The position numbers and the translations under genes are program-made. Shown here one piece after another: positions 20,368-29,132 of a stretch of 64,000 bases of DNA (position 1 is the stretch's first letter; each line of letters starts with the position of its first letter). The DNA is from Shewanella indica (lineage in GTDB: Bacteria > Pseudomonadota > Gammaproteobacteria > Enterobacterales > Shewanellaceae), in assembly GCF_002836975.1 (NCBI RefSeq), contig NZ_NIJK01000036.1:42652-106651 (forward strand). Direction: 5' to 3'. Below the pieces are notes generated by a model. The model worked only from the letters and a program-made list of their open reading frames with translations, had not been told where the DNA came from and ran no database searches.

Positions 20368-20916
20368 TCAAAAGTTGGCAGGAGTGGTGGCACTGACCAG
20401 ATGACAGGGTTCATCAAAAGGGTTGCGAAACCTGTGTGGTTGTTCGCTATTGAAATAGTAACTGTCACCGGCCTCCAGAATAAACACCTCTTCACCGACC
20501 GTCAGTTCAAAGCGACCGGTGATCACCAGCGCCGCTTCTTCCCCTTCGTGGCGCAGCATCTCTTCACCCGTATCGGCGCCCGGGGGATAAGTCTCTGACA
20601 TCACAGACATGGCACGGTTGGGGTAATCCCGACCAATAAGCTTGAACTCCAGCGGCCCAGTGCCTATATCCAAAAGCTCATTGGAGCGATACACCACTTT
20701 TTGCTCGGTAGAGCCGTTTTCACCTATGGAGAAAAACTCCACCAGCGACATGGGGATCCCCGAAAGCACTTTCTTGAGTGAACTGACTGAAGGGCTGACA
20801 CTGTTTTTCTCTATCATAGAGATGGTGCTGTTGGTCACCCCGGCGCGTTTAGCCAGCTCACGCTGGGACAGGCCTTTCATCTTTCTAACAGCCTTGAGGC
20901 TGGCACCTATATCCAA
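20368..20916 (-). CDS. puuR: PuuR-type transcriptional repressor
   Basis: A 182-residue regulator: an N-terminal Xre/Cro helix-turn-helix (LSQRELAKRAGVTNSTISMIEKNSVSPS, about residues 14-41) and a C-terminal cupin domain (TGRFELTVGEEVFILEAGDSYYF, PHRFRNP). E. coli PuuR has the same layout and 185 residues. It represses puu genes and is released by putrescine. I chose the TTG at 20916 because GGGGGA lies eight bases upstream; the open frame continues farther but the extension has no family similarity. It is transcribed away from the second puuB gene. Confidence 0.9.
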   Translation of the reverse strand: MDIGASLKAVRKMKGLSQRELAKRAGVTNSTISMIEKNSVSPSVSSLKKVLSGIPMSLVEFFSIGENGSTEQKVVYRSNELLDIGTGPLEFKLIGRDYPNRAMSVMSETYPPGADTGEEMLRHEGEEAALVITGRFELTVGEEVFILEAGDSYYFNSEQPHRFRNPFDEPCHLVSATTPANF

Positions 20917-21016
20917 ATCGCAAATCCCCCAAAAATCTCTTATCAGGCGGTTACAGGACACGGTCGGCAGCGGCTTCTGCACAAGGGCAACCAGGGTCCC
21001 GGTGAAATTGTTTTGT

Positions 21017-21053
21017 ATTATATGACAAAAGCATGTTAAATAAAACGAACACT
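21017..21053. promoter_or_regulatory. puuR promoter and PuuR-like site, shared with puuB2
   Basis: On the minus strand a perfect TATAAT (21017-21022) lies 95 bp before the puuR start. Next to it, AAATAAAACGAACA (about 21038-21051) resembles the PuuR box, so autoregulation and control of the divergent puuB2 are plausible. Confidence 0.5.
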
Positions 21054-21125
21054 TTGAAGGCAAGAGTGCGACGACCGTCAGGTGTAACCAGCCGAGTCCA
21101 AACTTATAACAAGAACGGAGCCATG

Positions 21126-22433
21126 ATGCCAATCCAGTCCCCCATTCACAGTGACAACTATCCCGCCTCTTTTTACCATGCGACCGCCAAAGAATTGTTT
21201 CAGCATCCCAGGCTGGAAGAGTCCTTGGAGACAGATGTCTGCGTAATAGGCGCCGGTTTCAGCGGCCTCAACAGTGCCATCGAACTGGCTGAACGAGGCT
21301 TTGGGGTCACCATACTGGAAGCCAAAAAAGTGGGCTGGGGCGCCTCAGGGCGTAATGGCGGGGAGTTGATCCGCGGTATTGGTCATAATATTGAACAGTT
21401 TGAGCCCAGTATAGGTAAAGAAGGTGTGCTGGCTATCAAGCAGATGGGTTTTGAAGCCGTCGACATCGTTCGGCAACGGATCGCGCAATATCAAATCGAT
21501 TGCGATCTGCGCTGGGGCTACTGCGATCTGGCGCTGAAACCAAGACATATGCAGGAGCTTGAGCAGGAGCTTACCGAGCTTGAGCAACTTGGCTACCCAC
21601 ATAAGCTCAAGCTGTTGTCCAAGGAACAGTTGCCGGAAGTCATAGGCTCTGAGCGTTATCTCGGCGCGCTCAGCGACATGGGCAGCGGCCATCTGCACCC
21701 TTTGAATCTGGCCCTCGGCGAGGCCCGTGCAGCCCGAAGCCTGGGGGTTAACATCTATGAAGACAGCGCCGCCACCGAAATCATCAAGGGCGAGCAGATA
21801 CGGGTCAGGACTGAGAGAGGTGAAGTCCGTTGCCGCTATCTGATTTTGGCCGGCAATGCCTATATAGGTGCCAAACTCGAACCTCATATCGGCGGCAAGG
21901 TGCTACCGGCCGGCAGTTATCTGCTGGCGACCGAGCCCCTGTCGCAAGCACTCTGCGCTGACATTATTCCGCAGAATATGGCCTTCGCCGATATGAGCAT
22001 AGCACTGGACTATTTTCATCTGTCGGCCGACAACCGCCTGTTATTTGGCGGGCTGTGCAACTACTCGGGCAGAGATCCCAAGGACATTTGCGCCGCGCTC
22101 AGGCCCAATATGGAAAGAGTCTTCCCGGCACTCAAGGGCGTGAAAATAGATTATCAGTGGGGCGGCATGATAGGGATAGGCGCCAATCGTATGCCGCAGA
22201 TAGGCAGGTTGCCGGATAGCCCCAACATCTATTTCGCCCAGGCCTATGCCGGGCACGGCGTCAACGCCACCCATATGGCGGGGCGTCTGCTGGCAGAAGC
22301 TATCAGTCAGCAGGCTGAGCGCTTCGATATCTTTGCCTCAATAGAGCATATGACCTTCCCGGGTGGCCCGGCGCTGCGCTCGCCCATTCTGGCGGCAGGC
22401 ATGCTGTACCATAGATTCAAGGATCTATTCTGA
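21126..22433 (+). CDS. puuB: Gamma-glutamylputrescine oxidase-like flavoprotein, copy 2
   Basis: A 435-residue FAD oxidoreductase of the DAO/PuuB family. The FAD motif VIGAGFSGLNSA follows LETDVC, then VGWGASGRNGGELIRG, and near the C-terminus the FAD-closing AQAYAGHGVNATHMAG. Overall layout equals the copy at 10831-12117, but sequence identity is only moderate, so substrate preference may differ (for example gamma-glutamyl-cadaverine or -spermidine). I chose the second of two adjacent ATGs because GGAG at 21117-21120 is five bases upstream of it. Confidence 0.9.
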   Translation: MPIQSPIHSDNYPASFYHATAKELFQHPRLEESLETDVCVIGAGFSGLNSAIELAERGFGVTILEAKKVGWGASGRNGGELIRGIGHNIEQFEPSIGKEGVLAIKQMGFEAVDIVRQRIAQYQIDCDLRWGYCDLALKPRHMQELEQELTELEQLGYPHKLKLLSKEQLPEVIGSERYLGALSDMGSGHLHPLNLALGEARAARSLGVNIYEDSAATEIIKGEQIRVRTERGEVRCRYLILAGNAYIGAKLEPHIGGKVLPAGSYLLATEPLSQALCADIIPQNMAFADMSIALDYFHLSADNRLLFGGLCNYSGRDPKDICAALRPNMERVFPALKGVKIDYQWGGMIGIGANRMPQIGRLPDSPNIYFAQAYAGHGVNATHMAGRLLAEAISQQAERFDIFASIEHMTFPGGPALRSPILAAGMLYHRFKDLF

Positions 22434-22435
22434 AC

Positions 22436-22465
22436 AAGGCCTGTTTTGAAAAGGCCTGTTTTGAA
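22436..22465. repeat. Two tandem 15-bp repeats
   Basis: AAGGCCTGTTTTGAA occurs twice in tandem (22436-22450, 22451-22465) right after the puuB2 stop. A related TTTTGAARACAAGTG pair follows at 22460 and 22493. Confidence 0.8.
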
Positions 22466-22520
22466 GACAAGTGTATGTTGAATAGGGAGCCATTTTGAAA
22501 ACAAGTGCAGCAAAGGCGTT

Positions 22521-22742
22521 GTGGCAGTCGTGAATACTCGCTTCGATATCAGCCGCATTCATACGCCGCTGGGGATTTTTCGCCTCAAGGGGGAACTGCA
22601 AGCCTCACCGCCGAAACTCGTGTGCAGGCAGCTTGAAATTCTCGGCAGTGACGGTTGGCTGGAGCTGCGAGTCGAAGATAACCGCACTCAAGTGCTACTT
22701 GATGCGCTGTTTGAACCTGTGCGTGAACATCTCAAGCCCTGA
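22521..22742 (+). CDS. Small hypothetical protein
   Basis: A 73-residue frame starting at GTG with AAAGG five bases upstream. The sequence (RIHTPLGIFRLKGELQ, SDGWLELRVEDNRTQVLLDAL) has an alternating strand-helix look and codon use like its neighbours. No family recognised. It sits between puuB2 and the convergent puuC. It may be real but could be a chance frame. Confidence 0.45.
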   Translation: MAVVNTRFDISRIHTPLGIFRLKGELQASPPKLVCRQLEILGSDGWLELRVEDNRTQVLLDALFEPVREHLKP

Positions 22743-22796
22743 ACTTAGCCTCTTTCCCCCCGTAATGCAGGGGGATTGTCTATTACAGCAAACCGA

Positions 22797-24293
22797 TTAA
22801 ATGGCTATCCAGGTCGCCTTAATCTCTGTGTATTTATCAAAAGCATGTAGTGACTTATCGCGGCCGTTACCCGACTGCTTATAACCACCGAAGGGCGCCG
22901 TCATATCGCCGCCGTCATAATGATTGATCCACACCATACCGCTTCTCAGCGCCTTGGCGGTTCTGTGGGCCTTGCTGAGATCAGAAGTCCACACACCGGC
23001 CGCCAGGCCATAGATGCTATCGTTGCCTATGGCTATCGCCTGCTCCATTCCCTCAAATTCAATCACACTCAGTACAGGACCGAAGATCTCCTCGCGGGCG
23101 ATACTCATCTGGTTATTCACTTCACGAAACAGAGTCGGCGCCACATAAACGCCACCGATTTCAGCCATGAGTTGCTCGCCGCCACAGGCCAGCACAGCAC
23201 CTTGCTGCTTACCCGCCTCGATATAACCGAGAATAGTCTGCAGCTGCTGCTGATCCACCACCGCGCCACTGACGGTATCCGGATCCAGCGGATGCCCCGG
23301 CTGCCAGGATTTGAGCTCGTCGATAATGAGCGCTATCAGTTGCTCCTTGACCCCGGATTCCACCAGCAGGCGCGAACCTGCGGTGCAAACTTCGCCCTGG
23401 TTGAAGGCGATGGCCGAAGCTGCCGCCTGCGCCGCCGCCTTGAGATCCGGGCAATCGTTAAAGACTATGTGCGGGCTCTTGCCACCGGCCTCCAACCACA
23501 CACGTTTCATATTGGACTGACCGGCGTAGACCATCAGTTGCTTGGCTATCTTGGTGGAGCCGGTAAACACCAGGGTATCGACATCCATATGCAGCGCCAG
23601 CGCCTTGCCAACGGTATGACCAAAACCGGGCAATACATTGAGCACTCCGGGCGGGATCCCGGCTTCCAAGGCAATGGCAGCCATACGAATCGCCGTCAAA
23701 GGGGATTTTTCCGAGGGTTTGAGGATAACAGAGTTACCGCTGGCCAGCGCCGGCCCCAGTTTCCAGCAGGCCATCAACAGGGGGAAGTTCCACGGCACAA
23801 TCGCGGCCACCACCCCGACAGGCTCACGGGTGATCATGCCGATTTCATTGTCAGCGGTGGGCGCTATCTCGTCGTAAATCTTGTCTACCGCTTCGCCGGA
23901 CCAACGCAAGGCCCTGGCGGCATTGGTCACATCCACCGACTTGGAAAAACGGATTGGCTTGCCCATATCCAGGGTTTCCAGCAAGGCCAGTTCATCACTA
24001 TGCACCTCCAGCAAATCGGCAAAGCGTATCATCACCTTTTTGCGCTCTACCGGCGCCATTCGCGACCAGACTCCGGATTCAAAACTGGCTCTGGCACTGG
24101 CCACCGCCGCCTCGGCATCGGCCAGATCGCAACTGGCTACGGCGGCAAGCTTGTTGCCATCCACAGGGCTGATGCAATCGAAGGTCTCGCCGGATACGGC
24201 TGCACAATACTCTCCATGGATAAAGGCCTGGCCACAGATCTGCAATTGCGCGGCCAACTGCTGCCATTGCTGACGGGTTTGCGGTGTACTCAT
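22797..24293 (-). CDS. puuC: Gamma-glutamyl-gamma-aminobutyraldehyde dehydrogenase
   Basis: A 498-residue NAD-dependent aldehyde dehydrogenase. It oxidises gamma-glutamyl-aminobutyraldehyde from PuuB to gamma-glutamyl-GABA. The general base lies in WLEAGGKSPH and the catalytic cysteine in NQGEVCTAGSR. PWNFPLLMACWKLGPALASGN and FTGSTKIAKQLM mark the cofactor site. I chose the ATG at 24293 (MSTPQT) with AGAGG five bases upstream over an earlier in-frame start. It is divergent from the beta-alanine aminotransferase gene, with a 249-bp shared upstream region. Confidence 0.92.
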   Translation of the reverse strand: MSTPQTRQQWQQLAAQLQICGQAFIHGEYCAAVSGETFDCISPVDGNKLAAVASCDLADAEAAVASARASFESGVWSRMAPVERKKVMIRFADLLEVHSDELALLETLDMGKPIRFSKSVDVTNAARALRWSGEAVDKIYDEIAPTADNEIGMITREPVGVVAAIVPWNFPLLMACWKLGPALASGNSVILKPSEKSPLTAIRMAAIALEAGIPPGVLNVLPGFGHTVGKALALHMDVDTLVFTGSTKIAKQLMVYAGQSNMKRVWLEAGGKSPHIVFNDCPDLKAAAQAAASAIAFNQGEVCTAGSRLLVESGVKEQLIALIIDELKSWQPGHPLDPDTVSGAVVDQQQLQTILGYIEAGKQQGAVLACGGEQLMAEIGGVYVAPTLFREVNNQMSIAREEIFGPVLSVIEFEGMEQAIAIGNDSIYGLAAGVWTSDLSKAHRTAKALRSGMVWINHYDGGDMTAPFGGYKQSGNGRDKSLHAFDKYTEIKATWIAI

Positions 24294-24472
24294 AAATCCT
24301 CTCATCTGCTTGCAAGCGGGCATTCCACTACCTCAGTAGGCCTATCGCGGCCAACTCGTGCAGCCATCGCCAGTTATTCGGGTCGCTCCAGATTAGCCTC
24401 GAGCACGGCATAAATTCAATATATTTTACAAAAATAGATTTTTTGGCATAAATAATTGCACACAGGCCTTCC

Positions 24473-24486
24473 ATGTTCATTATTTC
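24473..24486. promoter_or_regulatory. PuuR-box-like site between puuC and the beta-alanine operon
   Basis: ATGTTCATTATTTC reads GAAATAATGAACAT on the other strand, close to the E. coli PuuR box. It lies about 57 bp upstream of the omega-aminotransferase start and 180 bp upstream of puuC. It is a single half-palindrome. Confidence 0.5.
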
Positions 24487-24542
24487 TGACATAGCATAGC
24501 GAAATATCAATCACCATTAACAAGCCCGCAACACTAAGGTTA

Positions 24543-25886
24543 ATGCTTATGGCAGAGCTAAAACAACAGGCGAAAACACAGGGCAATCTCGAGCATTACT
24601 GGATGCCTTTCAGTGCCAACCGTCAATTCAAGCAGACTCCCAGGCTACTGGCTTCGGCCGAAGGCATGTATTACCGGGATGTCGATGGCCGTCAGGTGCT
24701 GGACGGCACCGCAGGTCTTTGGTGCTGTAATGCCGGCCATGGCCGGGCGGAGATCAGCGAGGCGGTCAGCCGTCAGATCCGCGAAATGGACTATGCCCCC
24801 AGCTTTCAGATGGGCCATCCGTTGGCATTCGAGTTGGCCGAGCGCCTCAGTGAAATCGCCCCGCCCGGCATGAACCGTATCTTCTTTACCAACTCGGGCT
24901 CAGAGTCAGTCGACACCGCACTCAAGCTGGCGCTGTGTTACCACAGAGCCAATGGCGAGCCGAGCCGCAGCCGTTTTATCGGCCGTGAGCTGGGCTATCA
25001 CGGTGTGGGGTTTGGCGGTATTTCGGTGGGCGGAATTGGTAATAACCGCAAAGGTTTCAGCCCGCAGCTCCTCGGCGGCGTCGATCACCTGCCCCACACT
25101 CTGGATATGAAAGCCAACGCCTTCAGCCGCGGCTTGCCCGAGCATGGCGCCGACAAGGCCGAGGCGCTCGAGGGGCTGATTGCCCTGCATGGCGCCGAGA
25201 ATATCGCCGCCGTTATCGTCGAGCCCATGTCAGGTTCGGCCGGGGTAATATTGCCCCCCAAGGGCTATCTCAAGCGCCTTCGGGAGATCACTCAAAAATA
25301 CGGCATCTTGCTGATATTCGATGAGGTGATCACAGGTTTTGGCCGGGTGGGCGGCGCTTTTGCCAGCAACCACTGGGATGTGACTCCGGACATAATGACC
25401 ACGGCCAAGGCGCTCAACAATGGCGCCATCCCCATGGGCGCGGTGTTTGTGCAGCAAGCGATTCACGATGCCTGTATGCAGGGCCCCGAGGCGATGATCG
25501 AGTTCTTTCACGGCTATACCTATTCGGGGCATCCGGTTGCGGCAGCGGCGGCACTGGCCACCCTGGATATCTACCGTGACGAAAAGCTGTTTGAGCGCAC
25601 TACAGCGCTGGCGCCCTATTTTGAGCAGGCGCTGCACAGTCTCAAGGGGCTGCCCAATGTCATCGATATTCGCAATACCGGCCTGGTGGGTGGCATTCAA
25701 CTGGCCCCCAGCCCGCAAGGTGTCGGCAAACGCGGCTATCAGATTTTCGAGCGCTGTTTCTGGCAAGGTGCGCTGGTACGGGCCACCGCCGACATCATAG
25801 CCCTCTCTCCGCCGCTGATAGTGGAAGAGTTCCAAATAGATCAACTGATTTCCACCCTGGCCGACGCCATCCAAACCGTCGACTGA
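24543..25886 (+). CDS. Omega-amino acid--pyruvate (beta-alanine) aminotransferase
   Basis: A 447-residue class III aminotransferase of the BauA/beta-alanine-pyruvate type: the opening LEHYWMPFSANRQFK and GTAGLWCCNAGH are typical. PLP motifs are [40 protein letters not shown] and the Schiff-base lysine in TTAKALNNGAIPMG. It probably converts beta-alanine and pyruvate to malonate semialdehyde and alanine. Beta-alanine can derive from spermine or propanediamine breakdown, which fits the polyamine context. It is first in a three-gene operon with the dehydrogenase and cupin genes. It could also use other omega-amines. Confidence 0.88.
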   Translation: MLMAELKQQAKTQGNLEHYWMPFSANRQFKQTPRLLASAEGMYYRDVDGRQVLDGTAGLWCCNAGHGRAEISEAVSRQIREMDYAPSFQMGHPLAFELAERLSEIAPPGMNRIFFTNSGSESVDTALKLALCYHRANGEPSRSRFIGRELGYHGVGFGGISVGGIGNNRKGFSPQLLGGVDHLPHTLDMKANAFSRGLPEHGADKAEALEGLIALHGAENIAAVIVEPMSGSAGVILPPKGYLKRLREITQKYGILLIFDEVITGFGRVGGAFASNHWDVTPDIMTTAKALNNGAIPMGAVFVQQAIHDACMQGPEAMIEFFHGYTYSGHPVAAAAALATLDIYRDEKLFERTTALAPYFEQALHSLKGLPNVIDIRNTGLVGGIQLAPSPQGVGKRGYQIFERCFWQGALVRATADIIALSPPLIVEEFQIDQLISTLADAIQTVD

Positions 25887-25902
25887 AGCACACAGGATAG
25901 TT

Positions 25903-27387
25903 ATGCATATTTACAGCCACTATATAGATGGACATGAAACAGATGGCAGCCGGGCACAGGCTTCACTGCCGATTTTCAACCCGGCCAACGGCAAAGAGCA
26001 AGCCAGAGTCGCCCTCGCCTCCAAGGCAGATACAGAGCGGGCAATAGACTCGGCCAAACAGGCTTTTGACGCTTGGTCAAAGGTATCGCCCCTTAACCGG
26101 GCGCGGGTGCTGTTTCGCTTCAAAGCCCTGGTAGAAGCCCACATGGATGAGCTGGCCGAGCTTATCTGCCTGCAACACGGCAAAGTGCTTGAGGATGCCA
26201 GGGGCGAGTTGGTTCGAGGACTGGAAGTGGTGGAGTTTGCCTGCGGCATTCCCCATCTTCTCAAGGGGGAACACACTGAACAGGTTGGCACTGGCGTCGA
26301 TGCCTGGAGCATCAATCAACCGCTCGGGGTGGTTGCCGGCATTTCGCCGTTCAATTTCCCTGTGATGGTTCCCATGTGGATGTTCCCGATTGCCATCGCC
26401 TGCGGCAATACCTTTGTGATGAAGCCATCGGAAAAGAATCCGGCGCCGGTACTCAGAATTGCCGAGCTGTTGACCCAGGCCGGGCTGCCGGATGGGGTTT
26501 TCAATGTTATCAACGGCGACAAGCTGGCGGTAGATACCCTGCTCTGCCATCAGGATGTTCAGGCCATCTCCTTTGTCGGTTCAACGCCTGTGGCCGAGTA
26601 TATCTACAGTAAGGCATCGGTTCACGGCAAGCGGGTACAGGCACTCGGCGGCGCCAAGAACCACATGCTGCTGATGCCGGATGCCGATCTGGAACTGGCC
26701 AGTAACGCCCTGATGGGGGCGGCCTATGGTTCTGCCGGCGAGCGCTGTATGGCTATTTCCGTGGTACTGGCGGTTGCTGATGTGGCCGATGCCCTGATAG
26801 AAAAACTGCAACCCAAGATAGCCGCGCTCAAGGTAGGTAACGGCCTGGAGCCGGGTATGGAAATGGGGCCGCTCATCTCCCGCGCGCATCTGGACAAGGT
26901 CTGCAGCTATATAGACAGCGGTATACAGCAGGGCGCAGTTTGTCTGGTCGATGGCCGCAATACCTTGGCAGACAGCGAAGGTTTCTTTCTCGGTGCGACC
27001 CTGTTCGATGGCGTCACCCCTGAGATGCAGATTTACCGGGAAGAGATCTTCGGCCCTGTGCTTTGCATAGTCAGGGTGGCCGACTATGACTCGGCGCTGG
27101 CTCTTATCAATCAACATGAGTTCGGCAACGGCACCGCCATCTTTACCCAGAGCGGCGAGCTGGCGCGCGACTTTTGCCACTCGGTGCAAGTCGGCATGGT
27201 GGGGGTCAATGTGCCTATCCCTGTGCCTATGGCATTTCACAGTTTCGGCGGTTGGAAACGCTCGCTGTTTGGCCCACTGCATATGCACGGCCCGGATGGA
27301 GTTCGCTTCTACACCCGGCGCAAAGCCGTTACCGCCCGCTGGCCCAAACAGCTGAGTGCCGATTTCATCATGCCGACTATGAAATAG
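25903..27387 (+). CDS. mmsA: Methylmalonate/malonate-semialdehyde dehydrogenase (CoA-acylating)
   Basis: A 494-residue aldehyde dehydrogenase. It converts malonate semialdehyde (from beta-alanine) or methylmalonate semialdehyde to acetyl-CoA or propionyl-CoA plus CO2. The CoA-acylating subfamily is shown by asparagine in place of the general-base glutamate (LGGAKNH, N253) with catalytic C282 in SAGERCMAIS. PFNFPVMVPMWMFP is also typical of MmsA. It lies 16 bp downstream of the omega-aminotransferase, so in this operon it probably acts as the BauC-type second step. Confidence 0.92.
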   Translation: MHIYSHYIDGHETDGSRAQASLPIFNPANGKEQARVALASKADTERAIDSAKQAFDAWSKVSPLNRARVLFRFKALVEAHMDELAELICLQHGKVLEDARGELVRGLEVVEFACGIPHLLKGEHTEQVGTGVDAWSINQPLGVVAGISPFNFPVMVPMWMFPIAIACGNTFVMKPSEKNPAPVLRIAELLTQAGLPDGVFNVINGDKLAVDTLLCHQDVQAISFVGSTPVAEYIYSKASVHGKRVQALGGAKNHMLLMPDADLELASNALMGAAYGSAGERCMAISVVLAVADVADALIEKLQPKIAALKVGNGLEPGMEMGPLISRAHLDKVCSYIDSGIQQGAVCLVDGRNTLADSEGFFLGATLFDGVTPEMQIYREEIFGPVLCIVRVADYDSALALINQHEFGNGTAIFTQSGELARDFCHSVQVGMVGVNVPIPVPMAFHSFGGWKRSLFGPLHMHGPDGVRFYTRRKAVTARWPKQLSADFIMPTMK

Positions 27388-27405
27388 GGAGAGAGGGAGA
27401 GCCTG

Positions 27406-27768
27406 ATGCACATCAACAATATCAGAGTACTGGCGCGCAATACTCCCGAGATAAGTGAATACTCCATCGCTGAGGAAAAGCGTCTGCAGGGCGCGCCGCG
27501 CCAACGACTGGAGAACCATTACTCCAGCCCCTGTGAGCAGTTTCATACCGGAATTTGGCAAAGCGAAACAGGCACTTGGAAAGTTAACTACACTGAGCAC
27601 GAGTATTGCGAAATCCTCGAGGGTAACAGTGTCATCAGCGATGAACAGGGAAATCATCTCGAAGTTGGCCCCGGCGACAGGTTTGTTATCCCGGCCGGGT
27701 TTCGCGGCAGTTGGCAGGTAACGGTTCCCTGCCGCAAGCTCTATGTGGTGTTTGAATCCAACAGATAA
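27406..27768 (+). CDS. Cupin domain protein
   Basis: A 120-residue single-domain cupin. The barrel motifs are WKVNYTEHEYCEILEGNSVI (about 64-83) and VGPGDRFVIPAGFRG (about 91-105), with His and Glu in metal-ligand positions of the first motif. It resembles the cupin_3/DUF861 group found in amine catabolism operons. It starts 18 bp after mmsA with a GAGAGGGAGAG site. The role is unknown; a metal-dependent enzyme or small-molecule binding accessory is plausible. Confidence 0.85.
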   Translation: MHINNIRVLARNTPEISEYSIAEEKRLQGAPRQRLENHYSSPCEQFHTGIWQSETGTWKVNYTEHEYCEILEGNSVISDEQGNHLEVGPGDRFVIPAGFRGSWQVTVPCRKLYVVFESNR

Positions 27769-27872
27769 AAACAAAACCGCCATGAGGTCTCAGCATAGCT
27801 GCTGTTGTTTGGCATAAACCAGGCCGCGCCGGAATATTTCCGGACGGGGCCGGCAAACCAAAGAAGGGAGAA

Positions 27873-28610
27873 ATGCTTGTGAACCCAGTGATAAGAAGAA
27901 CCAACCCTCTGCTATGGGCACTGCTGCTTGGCGGCGCCATAACCTCAACCTCTGCCATGGCCGAAATCAGCGGCGAGATAGCCGTGACCAATGACTACCG
28001 CTTTAGAGGCGTGTCACAAACTGCCGGTGACTTTGCCGTGCAAGCTAGTCTGGACTGGAGTCACGACTCGGGTTTCTTCGTCGGGGCCTGGGCCAGTAAT
28101 GTGGAATTCGATGAAGATGGTACTCCCAAAGAGGATCAGGTGGGTGCCGATTTCGAACTGGATGTCTACCTGGGTTACGCCGGTGAAATCAACGACAACC
28201 TGGCCTATGACATTACCCTGCTGCGCTATATGTACCCGGGCGACAATGTCTCCCAGGACTACAACGAAATCTCTTTCGGTCTCGAGTTCAGCGATTTTAG
28301 GGCTGCCTACTGGTACACCAATGACTATTCGGGCTCAGATCTGGACTACCACTATGCCGAGCTGAACTATAGTTATGAGTTTGCCGAAAACTGGAGCCTG
28401 GATCTGCACCTGGGTTACAACTTCGGCGATGCGCCCGATGACGATATGGGTAAATATCTGGATTACTCCATAGGTGTCTCGACTGAGATTGCCGGTGTTG
28501 GTCTGTCTCTGGCCTGGTTGGACACAGATATAGATTCGGATGCCGAGATAAGCAGTGGCACCTTTCAGAATGACGGCACTGTGCTGGCGAGTGTCAGCTA
28601 CGCTTTCTAA
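27873..28610 (+). CDS. TorF-family putative outer-membrane porin
   Basis: A 245-residue beta-barrel protein of the TIGR02001 (Gcw_chp) family. A signal peptide ends near SAMA-EISGE. The mature protein starts GEIAVTNDYRFRGVSQTAGDFAVQ, the family hallmark, and consists of alternating amphipathic strands with acidic loops, ending in SVSYAF with the terminal phenylalanine typical of Omp insertion. A GTG at 27879 is better spaced from AAGGGAG than the ATG at 27873; the start is uncertain by two codons. The acidic loops and location suggest a role in uptake of cationic polyamines, by inference. Confidence 0.88.
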   Translation: MLVNPVIRRTNPLLWALLLGGAITSTSAMAEISGEIAVTNDYRFRGVSQTAGDFAVQASLDWSHDSGFFVGAWASNVEFDEDGTPKEDQVGADFELDVYLGYAGEINDNLAYDITLLRYMYPGDNVSQDYNEISFGLEFSDFRAAYWYTNDYSGSDLDYHYAELNYSYEFAENWSLDLHLGYNFGDAPDDDMGKYLDYSIGVSTEIAGVGLSLAWLDTDIDSDAEISSGTFQNDGTVLASVSYAF

Positions 28611-28696
28611 GCAGCAAAATTGCTGTGCCCAGGCAAGCCATAGGACAGACCTGCACGGGCAAGCCCCCCATCTTCCTCCCACCAACCAAAAGTAAC

Positions 28697-28724
28697 AGAG
28701 CCGCTCCCTGAGCGGCTCTTTTTT
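28697..28724 (+). terminator. Terminator of the porin operon
   Basis: AGAGCCGCT and AGCGGCTCT form a 9-bp perfect stem with a 5-nt loop followed by TTTTTT. Confidence 0.9.
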
Positions 28725-28741
28725 ATAAATTGATTCAGTTC

Positions 28742-28924
28742 TCAACGCAGTGGCGGTACGTGGGGGGTATCGCCCCGGCGCACCTGCTGTTTGACGTCTT
28801 GCCAGCTATGGGTGAGGTGTTGCAGTTGCTCTCGCCGCTCGGGAAACTGCTCGCTGAGCTTTGCCATCAGTTCCATTTGTCTGTCACAGATTTGCGCCCA
28901 GCGCTCGGCATTGGAAAGGTACAT
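28742..28924 (-). CDS. Small hypothetical protein, helical
   Basis: A 60-residue frame starting at ATG 28924 with AAGGA about eight bases upstream (a longer frame to 28984 lacks a site). The sequence is helical and rich in Gln/Glu/Arg (SNAERWAQICDRQMELM, FPERREQLQHLTHSW), typical of short Shewanella conserved proteins. No named family recognised. It is transcribed convergently to the porin gene. Confidence 0.6.
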   Translation of the reverse strand: MYLSNAERWAQICDRQMELMAKLSEQFPERREQLQHLTHSWQDVKQQVRRGDTPHVPPLR

Positions 28925-29132
28925 GGCTTCATCCTTGATCTTGGTTTGTGGTAAAACAGGTGTTACTGAACAAATAATAACCAAGGTTTACCAATTTGCC
29001 AGTCCTTCTAGCCTTATCACAAAAATCCACCCTGGGTGCACTGTCAAACGCCGCTGCTTGCAGGTATAACTGAAGATATAAGATCACATCTGGATAGCAA
29101 TATTTACTCTTGCTGAAACAAGGAGTCTCACT

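Noticed and set aside
22920..24413. 497-codon frame antisense to puuC
   Set aside because: Overlaps a canonical aldehyde dehydrogenase entirely; a composition-driven shadow.
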